DNA of 49,645 nt from Clostridia bacterium (GTDB lineage: Bacteria; Bacillota; Clostridia; Oscillospirales; Acutalibacteraceae), in NCBI GenBank assembly GCA_017432165.1, contig JAFRJS010000005.1, forward strand, positions 1 through 49,645. The letters are read 5' to 3'. This document shows, one piece after another, positions 7,753 through 15,078 of the stretch. The notes beneath the pieces are model-generated. The model was not told where the DNA came from. It saw only the letters and a list, made by a program, of their open reading frames with translations, and ran no database searches. The stretch's first letter is position 1, and each line of letters starts with the position of its first letter. A program made the position numbers and the translations under genes.

Positions 7753-8320
7753 ATGTATTTGTGCAAATTTCTTTTATTTTTTCTTTTAAGTTTATAAAGT
7801 CTTGCTCAACTAGTGGCTTTTGATTGGGGTTTCGTAGTATTGCTGCTGGGTGAATTGTTGGCATCATCCATGTTTTTTTCTTAAGGTAAAAAGTTCCGTG
7901 TTGTTTTGTGATTTTTATGTTAGGGTCAATTGTTTTCATTGCGGCAATTCTTCCGACTGCCACTATTATTTTTGGCTTTAAGAGTAAAACCTGATTTCTT
8001 AGCCAATTTATACAAAGTTCTTGCTCTTCGGGCAGGGGGTCTCTGTTTTTTGGCGGTCTGCATTTTACTATATTTCCTATGTATATGTTTTTATTTCGGC
8101 TAAGTCCGATTTCCTCCAGCATTTTGTCAAGGAGTTTTCCGGATCTCCCAACAAACGGTTTGCCTTGTAAGTCTTCTTGTTCTCCCGGCCCTTCGCCAAT
8201 TAACATTACCTCTGCTTTTGGGTTGCCTTCCCCGAAAACGACGTTTGTTCTTTCTTTGCAAAGGTCGCATTTTGTGCATTTAGTGCATTCGTTTTTTAGA
8301 GTTTCCCAAGATTCGTACAT
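7748..8320 (-). CDS. Uracil-DNA glycosylase, family 4 (iron-sulfur)
   Basis: This 190-residue protein matches type 4/5 uracil-DNA glycosylases, which remove uracil from DNA in base-excision repair. Visible signatures are the N-terminal cysteines CTKCDLC, the active-site region GEGPGEQEDLQGKPFVGRSG (about 42-61), NIYIGNIVKCRPP with a fourth-cluster cysteine shortly after, and the C-terminal HPAA motif (MPTIHPAAILRN). The cysteines would bind a 4Fe-4S cluster. Length is normal. It follows ychF by 20 bases on the same strand and is probably co-transcribed with it. Confidence 0.93.
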   Translation of the reverse strand: MYESWETLKNECTKCTKCDLCKERTNVVFGEGNPKAEVMLIGEGPGEQEDLQGKPFVGRSGKLLDKMLEEIGLSRNKNIYIGNIVKCRPPKNRDPLPEEQELCINWLRNQVLLLKPKIIVAVGRIAAMKTIDPNIKITKQHGTFYLKKKTWMMPTIHPAAILRNPNQKPLVEQDFINLKEKIKEICTNTY

Positions 8321-8340
8321 TGATTAACAACCTTTCTTTT

Positions 8341-9435
8341 TTAAACATTAAATCTAAAAAGTGCCACATCCCCATCATTCATTACATAGTCTTTGCCTTC
8401 TGAGCGTACAAGCCCTTTTTCTTTTGCATTTGCAAGGGAGCCGCACTCAACTAAGTTTTCGTATGAGATTATTTCTGCTCTGATGAAACCTTTTTCAAAG
8501 TCTGAATGTATTTTTCCTGCAGCTTGGGGGGCTTTTGTACCTTTTTTTATTGTCCATGCTCTAACTTCAGGTTCTCCTGCCGTTAAATATGAAATCAGTC
8601 CCAAAAGGTCGTAGCAAGCCGTTATTAATCTATCCAGCCCCGACTCTTTTAGCCCAATATCTTCTAAAAACGCCAGTTTTTCTTTTTCGTCCATTTCAGA
8701 AATTTGCGCTTCAAGTTCCGCACATATCGGTAATATTTTTGAATTTTCCCCAAGGGCTATTTTTTTAACTTCTTTGTATTTTTCGTTTGTTTCTATGCTG
8801 TTTGCAAAGTCTTCTTCGCAGAAATTAGCTGCATATATGGTAGGTTTAATGGTTAGTAAATCCAAAGTGTTTGCAAATTCTTTTTCATCTTCGGTAAAAT
8901 CAATTGATTTAGCCATTTTGCCCTGTTCAAGTTCGGCTTTTATTTTTTGGCATACTTCAAGATCTGCGGCGTATTTTTTGTCCGCTTTTATTAGTTTTTC
9001 GATTTTTTGAATTCTTTTTTCCAAAAGTTCAATATCAGAAAATATAAGCTCCAAATTTATTGTTTCTATGTCTGCAGCCGGGTCTACTTTTCCGTTAACA
9101 TGAACTATGTTGCTGTTTTCAAAGCATCTTACCACATGAAGTATGGCGTCAACTTCACGAATGTTCCCCAAAAATTTGTTTCCAAGTCCTTCGCCTTTAG
9201 ATGCTCCTTTTACAAGGCCTGCAATGTCCACGAATTCTATTGTTGCAGGTGTTATTTTTTTGGGGTTATATATTTCGGCAAGTTTTGAAAGTCTTGCATC
9301 CGGCACGGCAACAATTCCCACATTTGGTTCTACTGTACAAAAGGGGTAATTTGCAGACATCGCTCCGGCATTTGTTATTGCGTTAAAAAGAGTGCTTTTG
9401 CCAACGTTTGGTAAACCTACGATTCCTATTTTCAT
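8341..9435 (-). CDS. ychF: Ribosome-binding ATPase YchF
   Basis: This 364-residue protein has the full YchF/OLA1 layout: P-loop GLPNVGKST near residue 7, a SANYPFCTVEPNVG switch segment, DIAGLVKGASKGEGLGNKFL, a coiled insertion, and a C-terminal TGS domain ending KDYVMNDGDVALFRFNV. A normal G4 NKxD motif is absent; YAANFCEE sits at that place, which in this family goes with ATP preference. The family binds ribosomes and is linked to stress responses. GGAGGAAAG lies before ATG 9435. It is the first gene of a ychF-udg unit and diverges from the phospholipase operon. Confidence 0.97.
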   Translation of the reverse strand: MKIGIVGLPNVGKSTLFNAITNAGAMSANYPFCTVEPNVGIVAVPDARLSKLAEIYNPKKITPATIEFVDIAGLVKGASKGEGLGNKFLGNIREVDAILHVVRCFENSNIVHVNGKVDPAADIETINLELIFSDIELLEKRIQKIEKLIKADKKYAADLEVCQKIKAELEQGKMAKSIDFTEDEKEFANTLDLLTIKPTIYAANFCEEDFANSIETNEKYKEVKKIALGENSKILPICAELEAQISEMDEKEKLAFLEDIGLKESGLDRLITACYDLLGLISYLTAGEPEVRAWTIKKGTKAPQAAGKIHSDFEKGFIRAEIISYENLVECGSLANAKEKGLVRSEGKDYVMNDGDVALFRFNV

Positions 9436-9470
9436 GAAATTCTTTCCTCCAAAATTTATTTACTATATTA

Positions 9471-9499
9471 ATAATAAATCTTTTAGGGGTTTTTATCAA
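9471..9499 (-). promoter_or_regulatory. Promoter of ychF
   Basis: On the minus strand, TTGATA (9499-9494) and TATTAT (9476-9471) are 17 bases apart, shortly upstream of the ychF ribosome site. Confidence 0.55.
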
Positions 9500-9560
9500 T
9501 AATTCATTTCTCGGTAAATTTGATACAAAAATAATTTTTTTATTTTTACCAAAAAAGATG

Positions 9561-9588
9561 TTTACAAAAAATAAAAATCTGATATAAT
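9561..9588 (+). promoter_or_regulatory. Promoter of the phospholipase/Nif11 operon
   Basis: TTTACA (9561-9566) and TATAAT (9583-9588) are 16 bases apart. A strong AGGAGG soon after (9611-9616) has no usable start codon behind it, so the phospholipase leader is about 65 bases long. Confidence 0.65.
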
Positions 9589-9661
9589 ATTATAAAGTTA
9601 CAAATTATAAGGAGGCGAAAAACGCATTTTTATAATAATTTTATAAAAGGGGATGAAGAGA

Positions 9662-10435
9662 TTGAAAAATAAAAAGTATGCTAAATATTTATTTGCCATA
9701 TTATTTGGTATGGTTTTGTTTTTAGTTTTTGAAAATAAATTTGCGGCATTTAATGCCTATACTCACAAATTTGTTACAAAAAGCGGTCTGGAGGTAATTA
9801 CAAAATTTAATAATGATTTGTCGGATTCTAACGAAGAGTTGTTGTTTGACGGCAAAGAAAAAAATTTTTGGGAAACTGTGGAAGCGTACAGTTTAAAGCC
9901 TGACGAAGACGAAATTTACGGCGGCTATAAATATCATTTTTATAATTTTATTTCTGAAAAAAATTTTATGAATGAAAAAGATTCTGCGCTACATAGACTA
10001 GATATGCATTTTAATAATGCCGTTAATGAATATAAAGGAAAAAATTACACTTTGGCATACCAGGAATTAGGGCGTGCAATTCACTTTTTAGAGGATTTAA
10101 ACACTCCTGTGCATACGGTTTATCAGCTTTCGTATGAAGCTGTTTCCAAATTTCCGCTGCACGTAAAATTTGAAAAAAAATGCGACGAAGTTTGCAAGGA
10201 AATATCTATAAAAGAAAAACTTTCCGACGTGTCTTTAAATAAACTAAAGTACTACGAAACAAATTCGATTGAAACTATAGCCCAGTCAAGTTCTGTTCTT
10301 TCAGAAAACAATTTTTTTGGTTTAGAAAAAAACTTTGCCAAAGTAAGCGAAAAAATTGCAAACAATGCTATATTTAATGCGTTGGACAGAGTTACAGGAC
10401 TACTTTATAAATTTTTTAAACAAATAAGATTGTAA
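9662..10435 (+). CDS. Exported zinc-dependent phospholipase C
   Basis: This protein of about 257 residues belongs to the zinc-dependent phospholipase C family (PF00882; Clostridium alpha-toxin, Bacillus cereus PC-PLC). After a signal peptide come THKFVT (like THAMIVT of alpha-toxin), YHFYNF, the hallmark LGRAIHFLEDLNTPVHT and HVKFE. Counted from ATG 9653, metal ligands would be His38, His95, His144, Asp148, His154, His170 and Glu174. The C-terminal lipid-binding domain of alpha-toxin is absent, and the N-terminal Trp ligand of classic enzymes is not obvious. I prefer TTG 9662, because AAAAGGGG touches ATG 9653 directly but lies nine bases from TTG. It heads an operon of secreted products. Confidence 0.85.
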   Translation: MKNKKYAKYLFAILFGMVLFLVFENKFAAFNAYTHKFVTKSGLEVITKFNNDLSDSNEELLFDGKEKNFWETVEAYSLKPDEDEIYGGYKYHFYNFISEKNFMNEKDSALHRLDMHFNNAVNEYKGKNYTLAYQELGRAIHFLEDLNTPVHTVYQLSYEAVSKFPLHVKFEKKCDEVCKEISIKEKLSDVSLNKLKYYETNSIETIAQSSSVLSENNFFGLEKNFAKVSEKIANNAIFNALDRVTGLLYKFFKQIRL

Positions 10436-10461
10436 TGCAATTGTTAAAAGGGGTAGAATTT

Positions 10462-11001
10462 ATGAAATTAATAAAAATATTTTCCTTTGTAGTATCTTTA
10501 ATGTTAAGTGTTATAATTAGCGGTTCAAATTCTATTATGGTTGGTGCAACAACAAATAGTTGTGAAGAAGGAATGACTTGTAAGTCAAAATCTTTTAATA
10601 ACAACATTGTTTGTTTTGAAACTATAATGTATTCTCCGGAAATATCAACTTTTCATCAAGACGGCACAACCACATACAAGAAGAAAGTTACCATTAAAAG
10701 AGAGTACAAAAGAGCCGACACGTTGGAAATTTTAACTGATTGTACCGTAGGGCTTACTTTTAAATATGATAAAGATTCATTTGTAACCTGCAAATGCAGT
10801 ATGTTGGAGAAAAACAAAAAAAATTATTACCTTAAACCATTAATGGAAATTTTTTCAGAAGAAAAAATTTCTACAGGTTCGGTTAAATACAATCTTTACC
10901 AAAAAAATATTTTAGAATCTTATGATTACATAGCGGATGGTCACATCGATGTGTTTTGCTCGTCGGTTGGGGATATAGGTATAAACAGCAATATATTTTA
11001 A
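10462..11001 (+). CDS. Exported Cys-containing protein of unknown function, paralogue A
   Basis: This protein of about 179 residues has a signal peptide (residues 1-27, MKLIKIFSFVVSLMLSVII, cleaved near VGA-TT). The mature chain has seven Cys (for example SCEEGMTCKSK and FVTCKCSML), suggesting disulfides outside the cell, and is mostly beta-like. It shares a pattern with the next gene: FKYDKDSFVTCKC against FKYNTKNKICEC, and a C-terminal Cys then G-D/N-I segment. I chose ATG 10462 because AAAAGGGG lies eight bases upstream; 10435 lacks a site and overlaps the previous stop codon. No known family is recognised. It lies between a phospholipase and a leader-peptide gene, so a role with either is possible. 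Confidence 0.75.
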   Translation: MKLIKIFSFVVSLMLSVIISGSNSIMVGATTNSCEEGMTCKSKSFNNNIVCFETIMYSPEISTFHQDGTTTYKKKVTIKREYKRADTLEILTDCTVGLTFKYDKDSFVTCKCSMLEKNKKNYYLKPLMEIFSEEKISTGSVKYNLYQKNILESYDYIADGHIDVFCSSVGDIGINSNIF

Positions 11002-11040
11002 AAATAAACAATAACTGATTGAAAACAAGGGGAGTGAGAT

Positions 11041-11583
11041 ATGATGAAAAAATTTATAAAATTTAGTTTTAGTGTAGTATTAGTGTTTTTTATTGGTGTT
11101 TTCTTTAAAGAAATTTATGCTACAGATTGGGACGATCCGTCTTACGGTAAACTTGAGCTTACAAGCGAGAGTGTTAAAACAACTGTTCTAAAAGGAGATA
11201 TTTCAAAAAAAGAAGATATAACTATTTTAAAATATTCTTATCCCGATAGTTTAAGTACAAGTGATTACGAATATATAGTCTGGAAATCTAATATTACATA
11301 TTTTAATAATGTTACGGAGCAAGTTCTTGCTTTTGCAGATATCGAGTGCAGTTTTAAATATAATACCAAAAACAAAATTTGCGAATGCTTGAGTTCCAGC
11401 TGCGGAAAAGTTTGCGAAGATAAATCTTGTTTGCTTAGTGTTTTTTCACGCAGAAAAAATAGCAAGCTGGATTTAGGCGGAAATTTTATAGATATTAAAT
11501 TTAAAAATCAGGGAATTGTTTACGAAGAAAGCAGTTGCTGCGTAGAATGCGATTATTTGGGGAATATAAGTTTAAGTAAGTAA
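11041..11583 (+). CDS. Exported Cys-rich protein of unknown function, paralogue B
   Basis: This 180-residue protein has a signal peptide (about 1-28, ending at IYA-TDW). It carries a cluster of Cys residues in the middle (KICECLSSSCGKVCEDKSC) and CC-x2-C near the end. It is weakly but recognisably similar to paralogue A upstream in the stretch around FKYNTKNKICEC and in the closing CDYLGNI. GGGGAGTGAGAT precedes ATG 11041. It lies 39 bases after paralogue A and 17 before the Nif11-like gene, fitting a single operon. The function is unknown. Confidence 0.75.
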   Translation: MMKKFIKFSFSVVLVFFIGVFFKEIYATDWDDPSYGKLELTSESVKTTVLKGDISKKEDITILKYSYPDSLSTSDYEYIVWKSNITYFNNVTEQVLAFADIECSFKYNTKNKICECLSSSCGKVCEDKSCLLSVFSRRKNSKLDLGGNFIDIKFKNQGIVYEESSCCVECDYLGNISLSK

Positions 11584-11600
11584 AAAAGGGGAGATTAAAA

Positions 11601-11996
11601 ATGAATAAGATGAATTTAATTTTTGAAAAATTTGCAAATGATAAGAATTTGCTTGATGAATTTTTAAAAAAATCAACTCTTGATGAAATGTTTGATTTTT
11701 GTGTGTCTATTGATAAAAACATTACAAAGCAGGAATTTGATGAATATATTTCCGAAGCAATAGACAGCTACGAAGCTTATGTTGACAAAACCGTTAATGA
11801 TTCCGAATTGGCAGAAGTTACGGGCGGAACTAATGCACAAGATAAAAAACTTATGGGATTTATCTATGAAGTATATAGTAAAAATGGAGAAAACAAAACC
11901 CTTCAAACCGGATCGTTACCGGTTGAGATTTTAGTTCCTGATTCAAATAAGGGCATGCAAACTATGCCGGACGGCACAATGCAGAATTTAAAATAG
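11601..11996 (+). CDS. Nif11-like leader peptide precursor (candidate RiPP or exported peptide)
   Basis: This 131-residue acidic protein has the pattern of Nif11-type leader peptides. An N-terminal helical segment with Phe-x2-Phe and conserved acidic positions is followed by DSELAEVTGG (residues 67-76), the double-glycine type cleavage motif. The presumed core (77-131) is 55 residues, begins TNAQDKK and ends TMPDGTMQNLK. It has Ser, Thr, Asn and Met but no Cys, so lanthionine rings are excluded. Nif11 leaders guide modification and export by C39-peptidase ABC transporters; neither a modifying enzyme nor such a transporter is in this window. GGGGAGA lies ten bases before ATG. It is the last gene of the phospholipase cluster. 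Confidence 0.72.
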   Translation: MNKMNLIFEKFANDKNLLDEFLKKSTLDEMFDFCVSIDKNITKQEFDEYISEAIDSYEAYVDKTVNDSELAEVTGGTNAQDKKLMGFIYEVYSKNGENKTLQTGSLPVEILVPDSNKGMQTMPDGTMQNLK

Positions 11997-12053
11997 AGTA
12001 TTTATACGGATAAATTAGACAAAATAAATAATTTTTGCACATTAATTTTGAAT

Positions 12054-12082
12054 TTGCAATTATCATTTTTTTGTGGTAAAAT
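12054..12082 (+). promoter_or_regulatory. Promoter of tRNA-Val
   Basis: TTGCAA (12054-12059) and TAAAAT (12077-12082) are 17 bases apart, 12 bases before the tRNA. Confidence 0.65.
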
Positions 12083-12094
12083 ATTATCCGTAAA

Positions 12095-12170
12095 GGACGT
12101 TTAGCTCAGCTGGTAGAGCATTCGCTTGACGTGCGAAGGGTCAGCGGTTCGAGTCCGTTAACGTCCACCA
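12095..12170 (+). tRNA. tRNA-Val (anticodon GAC)
   Basis: The 76-nt gene has acceptor GGACGTT/AACGTCC, D-arm AGCTCAGCTGGTAGAGC, anticodon stem TTCGC/GCGAA with loop TTGACGT (anticodon GAC), T-arm with GGTTCGAGTCC, and encoded CCA. Confidence 0.95.
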
Positions 12171-12190
12171 TACAAGTATTTTTTATTTAA

Positions 12191-12233
12191 AAGCTTCCAT
12201 ATGTTTTTTATGGAAGCTGTGTTTTTGTTTTTA
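12191..12233 (+). terminator. Terminator after tRNA-Val
   Basis: The stem AGCTTCCATA / TATGGAAGCT is followed by TGTGTTTTTGTTTTT. It ends just before the ribosome site of mtaB, so mtaB expression may depend on readthrough or on a promoter I did not find. Confidence 0.7.
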
Positions 12234-12243
12234 GGAGAGATAT

Positions 12244-13536
12244 ATGAAGTTTTCAATTATTACTTTTGGTTGTAAGGTGAATCAGTGTGAGTCGGATAAT
12301 ATCAGGTTTTCTATGATGAAAAACGGATACACATTTTCCGAAAATGTCGAAAGTGCAGATGTAATTATAATTAATTCTTGCACTGTAACGGCTGAGAGCG
12401 ACCGAAAACTGCGGCAAACAATAAACAAAATAAAGAAAATTAATCCCGATAGTATAATTGTTTTAACAGGGTGCATGCCCCAAGCGTTTCCCGAAGAGGC
12501 AAAAAAATTTTTGGGGATAGATATTGTAATTGGCAATTCCGAAAAGCACGAAATGCCAAGAGTTTTAGGAAATTATTTAAAAAATAGAGCTAAGGTTTTT
12601 GATGTTGGCAACATAAATGGTGTTTTTGAATTTGAAAAAGCAACGTTCGACAGTAGGCCTCAGCATTCCAGAGCTTTTTTAAAAATAGAAGATGGCTGCG
12701 ACAGGTATTGCAGTTATTGCATTATTCCATATGCCAGAGGCCGTGTGCGCTCCAAAAAGCCACAAGAAATAGAAAAAGATATTTTGAATTTAAGCGAAAA
12801 CGGATACAAGGAAATAGTTCTTGTTGGGATTAATCTTTTTTCGTATGGAAAAGATATAAATTTAAGTATTTTAGATGCGGTAAAAGTTGCCGCAGAAAAT
12901 TCGGGTATAAAAAGAATAAGGCTTGGCTCTTTGGAGCCGGATTTGGTAAGCGATGAAATAATAGAGAAACTATCTTGTGAAGAAAAATTATGCCCGCAGT
13001 TTCATTTGTCTTTGCAAAGCGGTTCGGATAAAATTTTAAAAAGTATGCGCAGAAGGTACACAAGCGAAGATTATTTAAAGCTTGTAAAAAAATTAAAAGA
13101 AAAATTCCCGGACGCAACTTTTACCACAGATTTAATGGTTGGTTTCCCGGGCGAAACAGAAGATGATTTTGAAAAATCATTGGAAATTATAGAAAAAGTT
13201 CAGTTTTTAAAGGTCCACGTTTTTCCTTATTCCAGACGTCCGGGCACTCTTGCCGATAAATATTTGGGGCAGGTAAGCAAAAACATAAAAACAGAAAGGG
13301 TAAAAAAGGCTATTGAATTTTCGGAAAAAATCAGTAAAATGGTTTTGAGGAAGTTTATTGGAAAAACCCTTGATGTGCTTTTTGAAACTAAAGATGGAAA
13401 CGGCTTTTACGAGGGTTATACCTCAAATTACATATATGTAAAAGTGAAAAGCGAAAAAGACTTTATTGGAAATATAGAAAAAGTTAAACTTTTAAAATCT
13501 GAGAAAAATTTTTGCATCGGGAGTTGCATTAAATAA
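12244..13536 (+). CDS. mtaB: tRNA t6A37 methylthiotransferase MtaB
   Basis: This 430-residue radical-SAM methylthiotransferase converts t6A to ms2t6A at position 37 of ANN-reading tRNAs. The N-terminal UPF0004 domain has its cluster cysteines in TFGCKVNQCES, NSCTV and TGCMPQ. The radical-SAM core has DGCDRYCSYCIIPYARG (CxxxCxxC), followed by HLSLQSGSDKILKSMRRRYT and VGFPGETEDDF. A C-terminal TRAM-like domain follows. GCKVNQ and the QSGSD-RRRYT stretch favour MtaB over MiaB or RimO. It probably leads a unit with trxA and trxB. Confidence 0.95.
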   Translation: MKFSIITFGCKVNQCESDNIRFSMMKNGYTFSENVESADVIIINSCTVTAESDRKLRQTINKIKKINPDSIIVLTGCMPQAFPEEAKKFLGIDIVIGNSEKHEMPRVLGNYLKNRAKVFDVGNINGVFEFEKATFDSRPQHSRAFLKIEDGCDRYCSYCIIPYARGRVRSKKPQEIEKDILNLSENGYKEIVLVGINLFSYGKDINLSILDAVKVAAENSGIKRIRLGSLEPDLVSDEIIEKLSCEEKLCPQFHLSLQSGSDKILKSMRRRYTSEDYLKLVKKLKEKFPDATFTTDLMVGFPGETEDDFEKSLEIIEKVQFLKVHVFPYSRRPGTLADKYLGQVSKNIKTERVKKAIEFSEKISKMVLRKFIGKTLDVLFETKDGNGFYEGYTSNYIYVKVKSEKDFIGNIEKVKLLKSEKNFCIGSCIK

Positions 13537-13599
13537 TCAAAACTTGCAATAAATATATATAAGCAACTAATTTATAAATAAAAATAGGAGGTTTTTTAA

Positions 13600-13935
13600 A
13601 TGGAACAAAAATTAACGGCAGAAACTTTTGAAAAGGAAATCGGTAACACAGAAACTCCGGTAATAGTAGATTTTTATGCTTCTTGGTGTGGCCCGTGTAA
13701 GATGATGGCGCCCGTTCTTGAAAGCATAAAAAATAAATATGAGGGCAGCATTAAAATAATAAAAATAGACATTGATGAAAGTAGGGAAATCGCTTCTAAA
13801 TATAGCATTATGTCTGTGCCTACACTGATGTTTTTTGTAAACGGTGAATTGGTAAGAAAAGAAATAGGTTTTATGCCGCAAGAAAAACTGGAGGATATTA
13901 TAAAATCTGATTTTTACACTTTGAAAAATAATTAA
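13600..13935 (+). CDS. trxA: Thioredoxin
   Basis: This 111-residue classic thioredoxin is a cytoplasmic disulfide reductase. The active site is WCGPC (Cys30, Cys33) in DFYASWCGPCKMMAP, with the cis-proline loop SVPTLMFF and the GFMPQEKL helix at the C-terminus. AGGAGG precedes ATG 13600. It lies 22 bases before trxB, so enzyme and reductase are made together. Confidence 0.97.
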   Translation: MEQKLTAETFEKEIGNTETPVIVDFYASWCGPCKMMAPVLESIKNKYEGSIKIIKIDIDESREIASKYSIMSVPTLMFFVNGELVRKEIGFMPQEKLEDIIKSDFYTLKNN

Positions 13936-13957
13936 TAAAGCTTGAAAGGACTAAATA

Positions 13958-14866
13958 ATGGTAGATGTGGTTATAATTGGTGCGGGCCCTGCCGGATTAA
14001 CCGCGGCCATATATGCACTCAGAGCAGGATTAAATACTACTATTTGCGAAAAAAACATATACGGCGGTCAAACTTCCATAATAGAATATATAGAAAACTA
14101 TCCGGGATTTAAAAAGATTTCCGGCGTAGATTTTTCTACTTCTTTATATGAGCAAGTGACTAATTTGGGCGGAAAATTTGTTTTTAGCGATGTTGTAGGT
14201 TTAGATTTAGATGGTGACGAAAAGTGCGTGCGTACATCAAGCGGAGAGGAAATATGTAGCAAGACTGTAATAATTGCAAATGGTTTAAAAAGGAGATTTT
14301 TAGGCTGTGAAGGCGAAAATGAATTTCACGGCAAGGGTGTTTCTTACTGCGCAACGTGTGATGGCGCGTTTTTTAAAGATAAATCTGTAATAATTGTTGG
14401 TGGCGGAAATACTGCCATCGAAGATGCTTTGTATTTATCTAATATATGCCAAGATGTAAAGATTGTGGTTAGAAAAGACAAGTGCAGAGCCGAAAAAATC
14501 TTGGTTGACAGCGCAGAAAAAAAAGAAAATATTCAGTTTCTTTTTAAATCTAACATAACTAAAATATGTGGAAATGAAACGGTTACGTCCGTTATAATAA
14601 GTACAGACGGCAAAGAAAGTGAATTAAATACAGATGCGGTGTTTATTGCTATTGGTTATGAGCCGGACAATAAAATTTATGAAGGCAAAATCAAAATGAA
14701 CGAAATGGGATATTTTGAAGCTGACGAAACATGCAAAACAAATATTTCTGGTGTTTATGTTGCGGGTGATTGCAGAGTAAAACCGCTTAGGCAGATTGTA
14801 ACGGCAGCCTCAGATGGCGCTGTGTGTGGTAATGCCGCAGCTGCGTATGTTAATTTAAGAAAATAA
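13958..14866 (+). CDS. trxB: Thioredoxin reductase
   Basis: This 302-residue low-molecular-weight flavoprotein reduces thioredoxin with NADPH. The FAD site is IIGAGPAGLTAAIY near the N-terminus, the redox pair is CATCDG (Cys131, Cys134), the NADPH-type nucleotide motif is GGGNTAIEDALYLS, and the C-terminal FAD motif is GVYVAGDCR. Length is usual. It is directly downstream of trxA, and a terminator follows. Confidence 0.97.
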   Translation: MVDVVIIGAGPAGLTAAIYALRAGLNTTICEKNIYGGQTSIIEYIENYPGFKKISGVDFSTSLYEQVTNLGGKFVFSDVVGLDLDGDEKCVRTSSGEEICSKTVIIANGLKRRFLGCEGENEFHGKGVSYCATCDGAFFKDKSVIIVGGGNTAIEDALYLSNICQDVKIVVRKDKCRAEKILVDSAEKKENIQFLFKSNITKICGNETVTSVIISTDGKESELNTDAVFIAIGYEPDNKIYEGKIKMNEMGYFEADETCKTNISGVYVAGDCRVKPLRQIVTAASDGAVCGNAAAAYVNLRK

Positions 14867-14884
14867 AATATTTTTTATTAAATT

Positions 14885-14914
14885 AAAAGCTTCCTTTTAA
14901 AAGGGAGCTTTTTT
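14885..14914 (+). terminator. Terminator after trxB
   Basis: AAAAGCTTCCTTTT pairs with AAAAGGGAGCTTTT (one G-U pair), and more T residues follow. Confidence 0.8.
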
Positions 14915-15001
14915 CGCTGTGTAAATCTATACAAATTGGAAATAATATCTAAATATAATGCTTGATTAATTATTATGTTATAAATTTTATGAAAAATGCA
15001 A

Positions 15002-15030
15002 TTGAAATATATTGTATTTGATGATATAAT
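15002..15030 (+). promoter_or_regulatory. Promoter of the giant surface-protein gene
   Basis: TTGAAA (15002-15007) and a perfect TATAAT (15025-15030) are 17 bases apart. Confidence 0.65.
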
Positions 15031-15078
15031 TTATAGAAATATTTTTTATATAAAAAATAAGAAATGGTGGCGGTGTTT

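Noticed and set aside
9611..9652. A leader gene behind the AGGAGG at 9611
   Set aside because: No ATG, GTG or TTG lies at a usable distance before the next stop codon.
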